A DNA stretch of 64,000 nucleotides from Rhodanobacteraceae bacterium. Lineage in GTDB: Bacteria; Pseudomonadota; Gammaproteobacteria; Xanthomonadales; SZUA-5. The notes beneath the pieces are model-generated. The model did no database searches and was not told where the DNA came from. It worked only from the letters and a program-made list of their open reading frames with translations. Below, piece by piece: positions 8,196 through 17,517 of this stretch. The translations under genes were made by a program, and so were the position numbers. The stretch spans positions 285,444-349,443 of the forward strand of contig JADJPR010000003.1 in assembly GCA_016713135.1 (NCBI GenBank). The letters are read 5' to 3'. The first letter of the stretch is position 1, and the number at the start of each line of letters is the position of its first letter.

Positions 8196-10088
8196 TCACA
8201 GATCGCGCGCGACACGGAATCCCACACGCGCGCCGCCGGAATCGGCCAGCACGCCGCCACGCCAGGCGCTGCGCACTTGCTCGCGCGCGCTGCCCCAGGA
8301 GCCACCGCGGACCACGCGCAATTCGCAGCCCGGATTGACCCAGGCGATCGGGGTCTCCGGCGCGCGCAGGAAATCATCGTGCCAACAGTCTTCCACCCAC
8401 TCGGACACATTGCCTTCGAGGTCATACAGGCGGAATGGGTTGGGCTCGAAGCTGCGCACTGGCGCCGGGCCCCAGTGACCGTCGTCGTAGCCAGCGAAGC
8501 CCTGGTTCCAGTGGCGTCCGGAGCGCGAGGACTCGTCGGCGCCCGCCAGGTTGGCAACCACGCTGGTCGGGTCGGAATCGCCCCAGGGGAAGCGCGTGCG
8601 GCTGCCGGCCCTGAGCGCATATTCGAACTCGGCCTCGGTCGGCAGGCGGTAGGGCTTGCCGGTCTGCTCGCGCAGCCAGTCGGCGTAGGCGCGCGCGTCG
8701 TTCCACGAGACGTGCACCACCGGGTCGTTGTCGCGGGCCCGGGCACCGTTGTAGCCGCGCTGCCAGGTGATCCGGCGGGACTTGCTCATGCGTCCGGTCT
8801 TCTCGTCGTACACCGCCGATGCGCCGCTGCGCTCGGCATCGGTGGTGTAGCCGGTGGCCTGCACGAAGGCGCGGAACTCGGCCACGCTGATTTCGTTGCG
8901 CGCCAGCGCGAAGCCGCGCGCGAACTCCAGCGGCCGCTGCGGCCCTTCGCTCTTGCTGCGTCCGGGTTCTGCCTCCGGCGAGCCCATCAGCAGCGAGCCG
9001 ACCGGCACCACCACCATGCGCGGGCCACGGCTGCCGTCTGCCAGGCTGTCGCCGAAGCGCTCGCCCGGCGCGTAGCCGCCATACAGCCGCACGTTGACGA
9101 TCTTGCGCTCCAGGTCGCTGATCTGTGCATTGTCGTCGAGCAGTCGCCGCAGCACCTCCAGGGCGCTCTCGGCGCTCGCCAGATCATTCGCGGCCAGGGC
9201 GTCCTTGAACTGGGCCAGGCGTTCGGCCTGAGTCTGGGCGCGGAAGGCCATCACCTGCGAGCGCACGTCGAGCACACGCGAGGTGCCCGCCTGCACTTCC
9301 TCGGCCTGGTCGAGCAACTTGTCGGCGGTGGCAAAGCGCAGGTCGTAGGCGGCGGCGATCGCGCGTTCGAGCATGCGTCGCTGCACGTCCTCCAGCCCGC
9401 GCAGCGCGCGCGCGTTCGCCGGGTCGATCTGCAGCGCGGCGCGGTAGCCCTCCACTGCGCTGGCGAAGGTCTTGGGCCCCGCGCCTTCGCGCGCGGCCAG
9501 GCGCTCCGCTCGCGCCAGTTCGCGTTGCAGCGCACGCGTGCGTTCCACACCTGAGCGCACCGCCACCGCGACGCTGTCGTCGGCAAGTTCCTCCGGTAGC
9601 AAGGACAGCGCCCGCTCGGCGGTGCCGAGCAGGTTTTCCGGCAGTACCGGGTTGCCCGCATCGCGCAATTCGCCGAGCGCCCGCGCGAGCACTTCGCGCG
9701 CCTCGCCGTTGGCCGGATCCACCCCCAGGATGCGCGCCGCCTGGGCGAACGCGCTGCGGTCCAGCGGCTCCAGCAGCCGCCCCTCTTCGAGCTGGCTGCG
9801 CATGGTCGCGATCAGTTCGGCCAGTTGCTCGGGGCTGACATCGACTGGCTCGGCCGCCGCTGCGGAGGACGCCTCCTCGACCAGCGGCTCGTCGAGTGGC
9901 TCCTCGTTAGGCTCGGCGCTGCCTTCGACAGCCAGTATCGCGGGTCCATCGCGCAAGGGCGCATCCGGCGCGCGCAACTCGCCGGGCGCCTGCGTGCGCT
10001 GTCCGCGCCACCAGCCTACCCACGCGCTGCCCAGTATGATGGTCAGCGCAATCGCGAAGCTCAGCCGGGATTGATGATCGGAAGCCAT
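8196..10088 (-). CDS. Membrane-anchored formylglycine-generating-enzyme-like (SUMF1) protein
   Basis: The protein has 630 residues. A single N-terminal membrane segment (about residues 9-27, LSFAIALTIILGSAWVGWW) is followed by a long Ala/Leu/Glu-rich helical region (~70-340) with TPR-like repeats. The FGE-sulfatase/SUMF1 domain runs from about 350 to the end: VVVPVGSLLMGSPEAE, RNEISVAEFRAFVQATGY, VSWNDARAYADWL, RLPTEAEFEYALRAG, LEGNVSEWVEDCW, VVRGGSWGS and GARVGFRVARDL. Most bacterial proteins of this layout are not true sulfatase activators. It is probably an envelope protein of unknown substrate. It diverges from rnd, with only about 33 bp between starts. Confidence 0.88.
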   Translation of the reverse strand: MASDHQSRLSFAIALTIILGSAWVGWWRGQRTQAPGELRAPDAPLRDGPAILAVEGSAEPNEEPLDEPLVEEASSAAAAEPVDVSPEQLAELIATMRSQLEEGRLLEPLDRSAFAQAARILGVDPANGEAREVLARALGELRDAGNPVLPENLLGTAERALSLLPEELADDSVAVAVRSGVERTRALQRELARAERLAAREGAGPKTFASAVEGYRAALQIDPANARALRGLEDVQRRMLERAIAAAYDLRFATADKLLDQAEEVQAGTSRVLDVRSQVMAFRAQTQAERLAQFKDALAANDLASAESALEVLRRLLDDNAQISDLERKIVNVRLYGGYAPGERFGDSLADGSRGPRMVVVPVGSLLMGSPEAEPGRSKSEGPQRPLEFARGFALARNEISVAEFRAFVQATGYTTDAERSGASAVYDEKTGRMSKSRRITWQRGYNGARARDNDPVVHVSWNDARAYADWLREQTGKPYRLPTEAEFEYALRAGSRTRFPWGDSDPTSVVANLAGADESSRSGRHWNQGFAGYDDGHWGPAPVRSFEPNPFRLYDLEGNVSEWVEDCWHDDFLRAPETPIAWVNPGCELRVVRGGSWGSAREQVRSAWRGGVLADSGGARVGFRVARDL

Positions 10089-10121
10089 CCGTCCGCCACA
10101 CCACCTTCAGAGGCATGCCCA

Positions 10122-11207
10122 GTGTCAGTCACGAATCCGGCGCCCGCGCCGGCATGGATCGCCACCCCGCCGGCCGCCGCGACCTTCGTCGCCACTGCCC
10201 TCAACCATACGACAGTCGCGCTCGATACCGAGTTCATTCGCACCCAGACTTTCCACGCCGAACTCGGGCTGGTTCAGCTGGCGATACCGGATGCCATCGC
10301 GCTGGTCGACCCGCTCGTCGCCGGCGTCGGCGCCGCCCTGGTGCCGCTGCTGGCCGCGCCCGGCGTCGTCAAGATCGTGCACAGTGCCAGCGAAGACCTG
10401 GAGGTGCTGGGGCATGCGCTCGGCCAGGTGCCGCAGCCTTTGTTCGACACCCAGATCGCCGCGGTGCTGTGCGGTTACGAGATGCCGCCGTCCTATCAGC
10501 GGTTGGTGCAGGCGGAGCTGGGCATCGCGCTGGACAAGCACGCCACCCGCACCGACTGGCTCAAGCGCCCGCTGGATGCCGAGCAGATCCGCTACGCCGG
10601 CGAGGACGTCGAGCACCTGCATGCGCTGCACGCGAGGTTGTCGCGCCAGCTCGCGGACCTGGGCCGCAGCGACTGGCTGGCCGAGGAATGCGCCCGCGCG
10701 GTGGCCCGTGCGCTGGCACCGGGCGAGCCGAACCCTCACCTCAAGGTGCGCGCGATCGATCGCATGAGCCCGGCGCAGCAACAGCGCCTGTGGCGGCTCC
10801 TCAGCTGGCGCGAGCAAGAAGCTGCGGCACGCAACCGACCGCGCAAATGGATCCTCGACAACCCGGTCGCCATCCGCGCGGCGCTGCTGGAGCAGCCGGA
10901 CCTGGCCAAGCTCGAAGCCGCCGTCGCTGCCGACGGCAAGCCGAGCCCGCGACTGGCGCAGAAGCTGGAAGCGGTGCTGGCCCAGCCCGCCACGGCCGAG
11001 GAACTGGCGATTCCGCTGTACGCCGCACAAAGCGAGGCCGAGAAGGCCCGCGCCCGCGACCTGCGCGAACACGCCGTCAGCCACGCCGAGCGCCTCGGTA
11101 TCGGCGCCGACTTCCTGCTGCCGCGGCGCGCGCTCGACCACTGGGCGCGCTTCGGCGCCCTGCCAGACGACCTGCGTGGTTGGCGCGAGGGTGTGCTGGG
11201 CCTGTAG
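10122..11207 (+). CDS. rnd: Ribonuclease D
   Basis: This 3'-5' exoribonuclease matures tRNA and other small RNA 3' ends. The 361 residues start at a GTG (10122) preceded by AGAGG at 10109-10113. An alternative ATG at 10074 would overlap the divergent gene's start. The DEDD exonuclease motifs are VALDTEFIRT (ExoI, ~residue 36), VKIVHSASEDLEVL (ExoII, ~87) and IRYAGEDVEHLHAL (ExoIII with Tyr, ~158). An HRDC domain follows from about 210 (QQRLWRLLSWREQEAAARNR, ILDNPVAIRAALLEQ). Length matches the family. Confidence 0.93.
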   Translation: MSVTNPAPAPAWIATPPAAATFVATALNHTTVALDTEFIRTQTFHAELGLVQLAIPDAIALVDPLVAGVGAALVPLLAAPGVVKIVHSASEDLEVLGHALGQVPQPLFDTQIAAVLCGYEMPPSYQRLVQAELGIALDKHATRTDWLKRPLDAEQIRYAGEDVEHLHALHARLSRQLADLGRSDWLAEECARAVARALAPGEPNPHLKVRAIDRMSPAQQQRLWRLLSWREQEAAARNRPRKWILDNPVAIRAALLEQPDLAKLEAAVAADGKPSPRLAQKLEAVLAQPATAEELAIPLYAAQSEAEKARARDLREHAVSHAERLGIGADFLLPRRALDHWARFGALPDDLRGWREGVLGL

Positions 11208-11236
11208 CCGGTGCGGCGCTGGGATAACATCGGCGC

Positions 11237-14200
11237 ATGCGCAAGCTGCTGCGATGCGGGGCCTGCGTGCTGGCGCTGTGCTTCGCGCCGGCACTGCGGG
11301 CGCTTGAGCTGGGCGAGCCCTTGTTCCAGACGGTGGGGGATGCCGACAGCATCCCCGACAACAACGTCACTGCGCTGGCGCAGGATGCCGCGGGTTTCAT
11401 CTGGATCGGCACGCCGAACGGACTGATCCGCTACGACGGCTACCAGCTCAAACGCTACGCGCGCGACCCGCGCGATCCGGATTCGCTCGGCGGCGCCTTC
11501 GTGCGCGCCTTGCTGGTCGGGCCCGACGGGCGCCTGTGGATCGGCACCGATGCCAACGGCGTGTCGGTCTACGATCCATCGCACGACCGCTTCACCCGGC
11601 TGCAGCACGATCCGCAGCGCAGCGACACGCCCTCGCACGACCAGGTGCGCGCGCTCGCGCTGGGCAAGGACGGCGCGATCTGGCTCGGTACGCGCGAGGG
11701 CCTGGACCGGATCGATCCTGGCGACTGGCCGCGTCGAGCGCCAGTTGCAGCGCTTCGGCAGCGACACCCGCGCCGAGGACGAGCGCATCTTCGCCCTGCT
11801 GGCCGCGCGCGATGGCGATTTGTGGATCGGCGGCTGGAATGGGGTGGCGCGCCGGCGCGCCACCGATGGCAGTTATCACCGCATTGCCGATCCGCGCCTG
11901 TCGCGCCAGCTGATCATGAGCCTCAGCGAGTTGCGCGATGGCCGCATCGGCATCGGCACGGCGCAGGTCGGCAGCTTCCTGCTCGACCCTTCGGATGAGT
12001 CCCTGCAGCCGGTGCCGGTGGGACTGGAGGACGTGCCCGACGCCAGCGAATCGCTGGTGCTGGCGATGGTGCAGCCGCGCGAGGACGAACTCTGGCTCGG
12101 CGGTTTCGGGGGCGTGGTCGTGCTTGATCCTGCGACCGGCCGGATCCTGCGCCGGCACTTGCCGGACCCGGCGGTGCCGACCAGCCTGAGCCACGCCCAG
12201 GTCCGCAGTTTCCTGCTCGACCGCGCCGGGCAGGTGTGGATCGGCAGCTACAGCGGCGGCCTGCAGTACCACGATCCAGGCAATCGTGCGGTGCGCGTGA
12301 TGCATCGCCGTCCCGGCGAGCCCGGTACCCTGAGCAGCGCCAGCATCAGCAGCATCCTGGAACTGCCGGACGGCCGCATCTGGCTCGGCACCCGTGGCGA
12401 TGGCATCGACATCGTCGATCCGAATCGCGGCGTGATCGCCACCCTGGACGCCCGGCGCGGCGTGCCGGGCGCGCTGGGGAATGGCACGGTGATCAGCCTG
12501 GCACGGACCGGCGACGGCAGCCTGTACGCCGGGACGCTCGCGGGCATGTACCGATATCTGGGCGAGGAGGCCGGCTTCGAGGCCATCGGCAAGGCGCAGG
12601 GGCTGGAGGGCAATACCATCCGCTGCCTGCTCGCCGACCCGTCCGGCGATTTGTGGGTGGGCAGCAACTACGGGCTGGCGCGTTGGAGCCCGGCAGCGCA
12701 GCGCGCCGTGGGCATCCCGGTGCGCGGCGCCGGGCTGCTCGCGGCGGACGTCAACACCCTGGCGCGCGAGGAGAGCGGCCGCCTGTGGGTGGGCAGTGCG
12801 GGTGGGCTCTATGTGCTGGAACCTGGCGCCAGCGAGCTGCAGCGGGTCGTCGCGGACGATCCCGAGCACGAGGAACTGGCCGGTGGCAGCGTCGTCGGCC
12901 TGTTGATCGACCAGCAGCAGCGGCTCTGGGTGGATACCGCCAATGGCCTCAGCCGGCTCGAATCCTGGGACGGCGAGCGCGCGGACTTCGATCGCGTGAG
13001 CCTGCGCCTGGGCATCGGCGGGCGCCCATTCGGCGCCAATCTGATCGACGATGCACGGGGCCGGATATGGACCCAGGATTACGTCTACGATCCCGTGCCC
13101 GACCGAATCCACGAACTGACCCGCGCCGACGGGCTGGAAATCGGCACGCCGTGGTTCCGCTCCTACGCCCGCCTGCGCAACGGCCAGTTGCTGTTCGGTG
13201 GCAGCCGCGGCCTCGCCATCGTCGATCCCGCGGCGTTTCGCGACTGGGACTACCGCCCTCCGCTGGCGATCACCGAGTTGCGCGTCGATGGCCAGCCGCT
13301 GGCGCCGGAAGCCTGGCAAGCGGGAATGGTCCTGGCGCCGGGCACCCGCAGCTTCGCGGTCGAGTTCGCCGCGCTCGATTTCAGCGCCCCCGAGCGCAAC
13401 CGCTACGCGCACCGCCTGGTCGGCTACGACCAGGACTGGATCGAGCACGATGCGGCCCGTCGCCTGGTCAGCTACAGCCGCCTCTGGCCCGGGGACTACC
13501 GCCTGGAGATTCGCGGCAGCAACCGCGTCGGCCGCTTCGTCGATGCGCCACTCGTGCTGCCCATCACGGTCGCGCCGCAGCTATGGCAGACCCCCTTCTT
13601 CGCGCTGGCAACGATCCTTGCGTTGTTCGGTGGCGGCTACGGCGTGCACCGCTGGAATGTCGCCAAGCTCAAGCGTCACGAGCATGAACTGGAGGCCATG
13701 GTGGCCGAGCGCACCCAGGAGCTGAGCAGCGCCAAGGCGCGCATCGAGACCGCGCTGATCCGCCTGCAGGAGGCGCAGGAGCAACTGGTCACGGCCGAGA
13801 AGATGGCCTCGCTGGGGCAACTGGTCGCCGGCGTCGCGCACGAGATCAACACGCCGCTCGGTATCGCGCTGACCGCCGCCTCGGTGCAGGGTGAGCAACT
13901 GCGCGCGCTGCGCCAGCGCGTGGGCGACAGATCGCTGCGCGCCGGCGACCTCGATCAGTTCTTCGCCACCAGCGAGCAGGCGGTGCGCCTGGTCGACGAC
14001 CACCTCGCGCGCGCCGCACGCCTGGTGCGCAGCTTCAAGCAGGTGTCGGTGGACCGCAGCACCGACGAGCGCCGCCGCTTCGTGCTCGCCGATTTCTTCC
14101 GCGAAGTGATCGACAACCTGGCCCTGGCCTGGCGCCGCCGGCCAATCCAGGTGCAGATCGACTGTCCGCCGGAGCTCACCCTGGACAGCTATCCCGGCAG

Positions 14201-14573
14201 CCTGGGGCACGTCATCTCAGGGCTCGCACAAAACGCCCTGCAGCACGCTTTTGCCGAGAACCAGGCCGGAACCCTGAACATCCGCGCCCGCGAACGCGAC
14301 AACGGCCAGGTGGAGATCGATTTCGCCGACGACGGCGCGGGCATCGCCGCTGAGCATCTGCAGCGCATCTTCGAACCGTTCTTTACCACCCGCCGCGCCG
14401 AGGGCTCGATTGGCCTGGGTTTGCACAGCATCTACAACATCGTGCGCAGCCGGCTGCGCGGCGAGATCGACGTCCACAGCAGCCCGGGGCAGGGCACCCG
14501 CTTCAGCATCCGCATCGCCCGGGAACTCCCCGCAGCCACCGCCGCTGACCCGGCGCATGCGCACGGGGCCTGA
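11237..14573 (+). CDS. Reg_prop/Y_Y_Y sensor histidine kinase (one frameshift)
   Basis: Two frames together encode one ~1111-residue kinase. The first (from ATG 11237) has a signal peptide and several beta-propeller blades of the type GFIWIGTPNGLIRYDG. It breaks at 11720/11721, where an extra G turns the expected DPATGRVERQL into DPGDWPRR; the second frame then runs unbroken to 14573. The order is signal peptide, propeller blades (~30-670), Y_Y_Y domain (~690-765), membrane helix (PFFALATILALFGGGYGVHR, ~785), HisKA with MASLGQLVAGVAHEINTP (His ~868), and HATPase_c with FEPFFTTRRAEGSIGLGL. There is no receiver domain. It is a two-component sensor for an unknown, probably periplasmic, ligand. 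Confidence 0.87.
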
Positions 14574-14635
14574 ACCGCCGCCGGCGGTCGCTTGCCATCA
14601 CCCCCACGAAGTGTCTATGCTTCGCGGCTCTGTGT

Positions 14636-14711
<76 letters not shown>

Positions 14712-15382
14712 TCTCTCGGTTCCTACTGACTCTCCCGGAATGCCGAAATGCGCAACCATTGCGCACGGCTGCGGGTTCCTGAGGGTCATCGCGTGGACCT
14801 GGCTTCCCGCCGTCGAGGCCCCGGAAGCCCGAAAAGTGCTCTCTACCCCGCCCGCACTCTCTGCTCCCCTGGTCCCCGGAGAGCCAAGAACCAAGCGATG
14901 AAGTTATCCACACGATAAAGATCAATCACTTACTCTTGGTTCAAGAGTGCGAGTTGGAGGGGAGACGTGGTTGGCAGATCGGCGGCAAACTGCGGCGATG
15001 GACGCGCATGAGTGGCATGGGGTGAGTGCGTGATGGCTCTGCGCAAGCAGTTGGTGGCCGAGGCGATGCGCTCAGCCGCTGACCTTCCTCACCTTCCGCA
15101 CTGCTGATTCGTACGAGCAAGGCGCGCGCGGCGCGTCCCACACAGCCGGCCGCGATCACAACGTGCTTGCGCTTCGGACGCAGCGATCTCACGACGACGC
15201 AAGTCGCGATCCGACGCAGCCAGCTGGACATTCTTGGCCAGGTTAATAGCGATGCTGGTGATGGCAGACGTAGACTGCAGGGCGCGGTCTCGCCGCAACT
15301 GCTTCACGCGGCGTTCGGGGGAAGCGCTTTCAGCGCGTCATTGACTGCAGGGCGAAGTAGTCAAGTTGCAGGAGTGGTAGCT
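14712..15382. other. Gene-poor boundary segment after the tRNA
   Basis: I see no convincing gene in these ~670 bases. They contain a perfect DnaA-box-like nonamer TTATCCACA at 14904-14912 beside a small AT-richer patch, a short palindrome CTCTTGgttCAAGAG at 14933-14947, and open frames on both strands without recognisable similarity (e.g. minus strand 15089-15307). It may be decayed insertion-element or island-end DNA. Confidence 0.4.
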
Positions 15383-15991
15383 ATGTCCGAGCACGAGCCC
15401 CAGAAGTCGGGAAGTGAATCTCAGGCCTGGTTTTGCATAGCGAGTGGATATGGCGCTGTTGACAGTTTCACTTACCAAGTGCGATTCGTGGGGCCAGATC
15501 TTTGGGAAGTGGTTTCTGTCGGAGACTCGTTTGCCGGAGGAACTGAACGGATGGATTATGGCGTGGTGAGCGCCTCAGAGGCATTGGGAATTGCGATAGA
15601 AAGCGCTGGAGAAGCACCAAAGGATGTACGAGAGATAAGACGGTCGTTTCGAAGGGCACTAGAGGCCGAAGGGGACGCTGCGGGTTTGCGAGCTTGCTTC
15701 GGTCGTCCTCGAGCTCCCACGCCGGTGCAATTGTGCGCTATCGAGGGCGTTGGTAAAGTGCAGGTTAGAACTTCGTATCGAAGTTCTGAATCTCGTGATT
15801 GTATCGAAGGAAGTCTCAGTGATGGCCAGAGGGTCTGGTTTTGGCCTCCAGCACCTGGGAAGCGCGTCGTTTCTGGAAGTCTCCGAGCGAACCATGGCGA
15901 AATCCCTGTGAGAATTCGGATTAATAAGGAGCATCACGAGGCAATAATGAGCATCCTTGGAACACCTAAATATCAGGGTGCCCTGGAATAA
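15383..15991 (+). CDS. Hypothetical protein, island gene
   Basis: The 202-residue product starts at ATG 15383 (MSEHEPQKSGSESQAWFCIA), preceded by GGAG at 15371-15374. The frame is open further upstream, but that part has no coding character. No signal peptide or membrane segment is evident. The sequence mixes beta-rich segments (VDSFTYQVRFVGPDLWEVVS) with a C-terminal RIRINKEHHEAIMSILG. Base composition is visibly less GC-rich than the backbone, consistent with acquired DNA. I do not recognise the family. Confidence 0.6.
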   Translation: MSEHEPQKSGSESQAWFCIASGYGAVDSFTYQVRFVGPDLWEVVSVGDSFAGGTERMDYGVVSASEALGIAIESAGEAPKDVREIRRSFRRALEAEGDAAGLRACFGRPRAPTPVQLCAIEGVGKVQVRTSYRSSESRDCIEGSLSDGQRVWFWPPAPGKRVVSGSLRANHGEIPVRIRINKEHHEAIMSILGTPKYQGALE

Positions 15992-16011
15992 TCGCTGTCC
16001 AGCCCCCTGCG

Positions 16012-16172
16012 CTAGCTTTCGTTGGCCAGTTCGTGGATGCGCGTGACGGCGGCATCGAAAACGCGCGTCAACGGGGCCCGGCGATCAGACAGGACCTCGG
16101 CCAGCCACTGGTAGTAGCGCAGCATCTCTTCGCATCTGCCTGTTAAGCTCTCGAAGAGGCCGACGTCGGAGA
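16012..16172 (-). pseudogene. 3' fragment of an RSH-type HD hydrolase gene
   Basis: Read on the minus strand, this encodes a C-terminus such as MLRYYQWLAEVLSDRRAPL, then TRVFDAAVTRIHE and a stop. It closely matches the end of the HD protein encoded at 26794-27417 (TLRYYQSLTEILTERQAPMA, RAFDATVARIHE). The rest of the gene is absent. It is a diverged leftover of a second copy of that gene. Confidence 0.75.
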
Positions 16173-16208
16173 ATTTGGCCACCCAGACAAGACAAGGGAA
16201 CGATTGCC

Positions 16209-16400
16209 ATGAAGCCGAATCGAAGAGCTCACGTTGAGATCACCGCGTACTGGGGCAATGACGATGCATCGAGCACGATCAGACTGAGTCCCAGTCGATG
16301 GGCCGCGATCGAGAAAGGTGCTGAATTCGAGAAGTCCGCCTGGTCCTGGTACGAGGGTGTGCGGAGTTCGGTGACGTGGCGTTTCGCCCAGGAGCGGTGA
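16209..16400 (+). CDS. Small hypothetical protein
   Basis: The 63-residue product (MKPNRRAHVEITAYWGNDDA...) includes STIRLSPSRWAAIEKGAEF and WSWYEGVRSSVTWRF. An AGGGAA stretch lies upstream of the ATG. Its stop overlaps the ATG of an even smaller frame (16400-16483), suggesting a coupled pair. I do not recognise the family. The two-gene layout is toxin-antitoxin-sized, but nothing in the sequence shows that role. Confidence 0.45.
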   Translation: MKPNRRAHVEITAYWGNDDASSTIRLSPSRWAAIEKGAEFEKSAWSWYEGVRSSVTWRFAQER

Positions 16401-16483
16401 TGATTGAAGGGGAAGACTGCGAGGAGTGTGTCGTTGATCTTCCGGTTGAGGAGTTAGTCGCGGAAGTCGTTAAGCCGAGTTAG
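16400..16483 (+). CDS. Very small acidic peptide gene overlapping its neighbour
   Basis: A 27-codon frame (MIEGEDCEECVVDLPVEELV...) starts at an ATG overlapping the preceding stop by one base (TGATG), with GGAGCGG just upstream as a ribosome site. The peptide is strongly acidic with a CEEC pair. It could be the tail partner of the 63-residue gene or a chance frame. Confidence 0.3.
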   Translation: MIEGEDCEECVVDLPVEELVAEVVKPS

Positions 16484-16560
16484 ATTCCGAGCGCAGGGTA
16501 TTGGTTAGGCGACCAATAGGAATAATCGGGCTCGCTTGAGCCGATTTCCGCATCAGATCC

Positions 16561-16714
16561 TCACAGCATCCTCGTCGTCCGCATCAACTTGCGCAATGGT
16601 GCAGGGCGGCCGTTGTACTGATTGACCGCATCGAACTTCCTGTCCATCGACGCCAGAGTGCCGTTGACCAGCACCGGCAAATTGCGCAACGGATGGCTCT
16701 TGGGCACCCTGCTC
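16561..16714 (-). pseudogene. IS5-family-like transposase N-terminal remnant
   Basis: On the minus strand an open segment encodes FESRVPKSHPLRNLPVLVNG, then TLASMDRKFDAV and NGRPAPLRKLMRTTRML before a stop. This matches the N-terminal region of IS5-type transposases (pattern VPxDHPLR...L..FD..Y...GRPS.P...LLR). Only about 50 residues remain and no catalytic DDE part is near, so it is a dead insertion-sequence fragment. Confidence 0.6.
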
Positions 16715-16745
16715 TCGAACGACGAACACGAGTCAGAGGTTAAGC

Positions 16746-17300
16746 ATGAACGAAGGTGAAGATGGCTTCGGCGAGGACCCCGATGACGAGTACGAGGGCG
16801 AAGAATGCCCCGTCTGTGGCGCTATCGATTGCGCGAACCACGTGGTTGTGATCTTTGTCGACGGTTACCCGCATGATGACTTCGGGGCGCTGACACTCGA
16901 GGATTGGAACGAGATCGCGCGAAGCCTTCAGATTCGTCTGGTCGACGCGTGGCTCGAAGGTCGAAGTCAGGTTGATGGTCCGAAGAGTCTTGCAGCGCTG
17001 TTGCCAACGCTCAATGACATCGACCGCCGCCGACTATTGCGGGAGGTTTCTGGCGAGGAAACTCCAGACGACCCAGGAAACTTCGCATTTGAAGTGTCTG
17101 AACTGCTCGACGCTAACGACCAGTTGCCTGACGTCGAGCGAGTCGAGGATGTAATGCGCGAGGCGCTGGATTCATTGCGGGGCATGTCGGAGCAGTCCAG
17201 TTCTGTCGACAACGGGCCATGCACCTTCGTGGCCGATCGCATCTACTCGAGTAACCCAGAGGCGATGGTGCGTCGCTTCAAGATGCGGCTTGGTCTCTGA
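16746..17300 (+). CDS. Hypothetical acidic protein with N-terminal Cys motif
   Basis: The 184-residue product (MNEGEDGFGEDPDDEYEGEE...) has a likely small zinc site near the N-terminus (ECPVCGAIDCANH). This is followed by a mixed helical region (LTLEDWNEIARSLQIRLVDA, LLPTLNDIDRRRLLREVSGE). No signal peptide or membrane helix. The gene lies among decayed fragments in the scrambled segment but is itself intact. The family is not recognised. Confidence 0.6.
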   Translation: MNEGEDGFGEDPDDEYEGEECPVCGAIDCANHVVVIFVDGYPHDDFGALTLEDWNEIARSLQIRLVDAWLEGRSQVDGPKSLAALLPTLNDIDRRRLLREVSGEETPDDPGNFAFEVSELLDANDQLPDVERVEDVMREALDSLRGMSEQSSSVDNGPCTFVADRIYSSNPEAMVRRFKMRLGL

Positions 17301-17396
17301 GGTACGAGCGCCGTCAGGCCGGAAGTTTCTTCGGTGCGACTCTGAATGCCTCTTACGGACAGGCGCAGCCATCTCTCGTTTGGGCCTGCCCGCGAT

Positions 17397-17460
17397 TCAG
17401 CGCAGCACCACGCTCGCCCCCACCGTCGCCCGCGTCAGCCGCGCATGCAGTGCGCGCTCC
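17397..17460 (-). pseudogene. 3' fragment of a UvrD-like helicase gene
   Basis: The minus strand encodes ALHARLTRATVGASVVLR and a stop. This is nearly identical to the end of the NERD-UvrD helicase at 28390-30010 (ALYVALTRATVGASVVLRRA), the helicase motif VI region. DNA identity is high over about 60 bases, then ends. It lies in the same order and orientation relative to the HD fragment at 16012 as the fuller genes do, so both look like leftovers of one duplicated block. Confidence 0.7.
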
Positions 17461-17517
17461 TGTACGACGACGTCGTTTGCGCATTTGCCGCCTGCGACGG
17501 CATTCGCGTGCGAGTTG

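Noticed and set aside
15089..15307. Minus-strand frame after the tRNA, as a possible transposase remnant
   Set aside because: The sequence has no transposase signature I can defend, so I treat the stretch as gene-poor.
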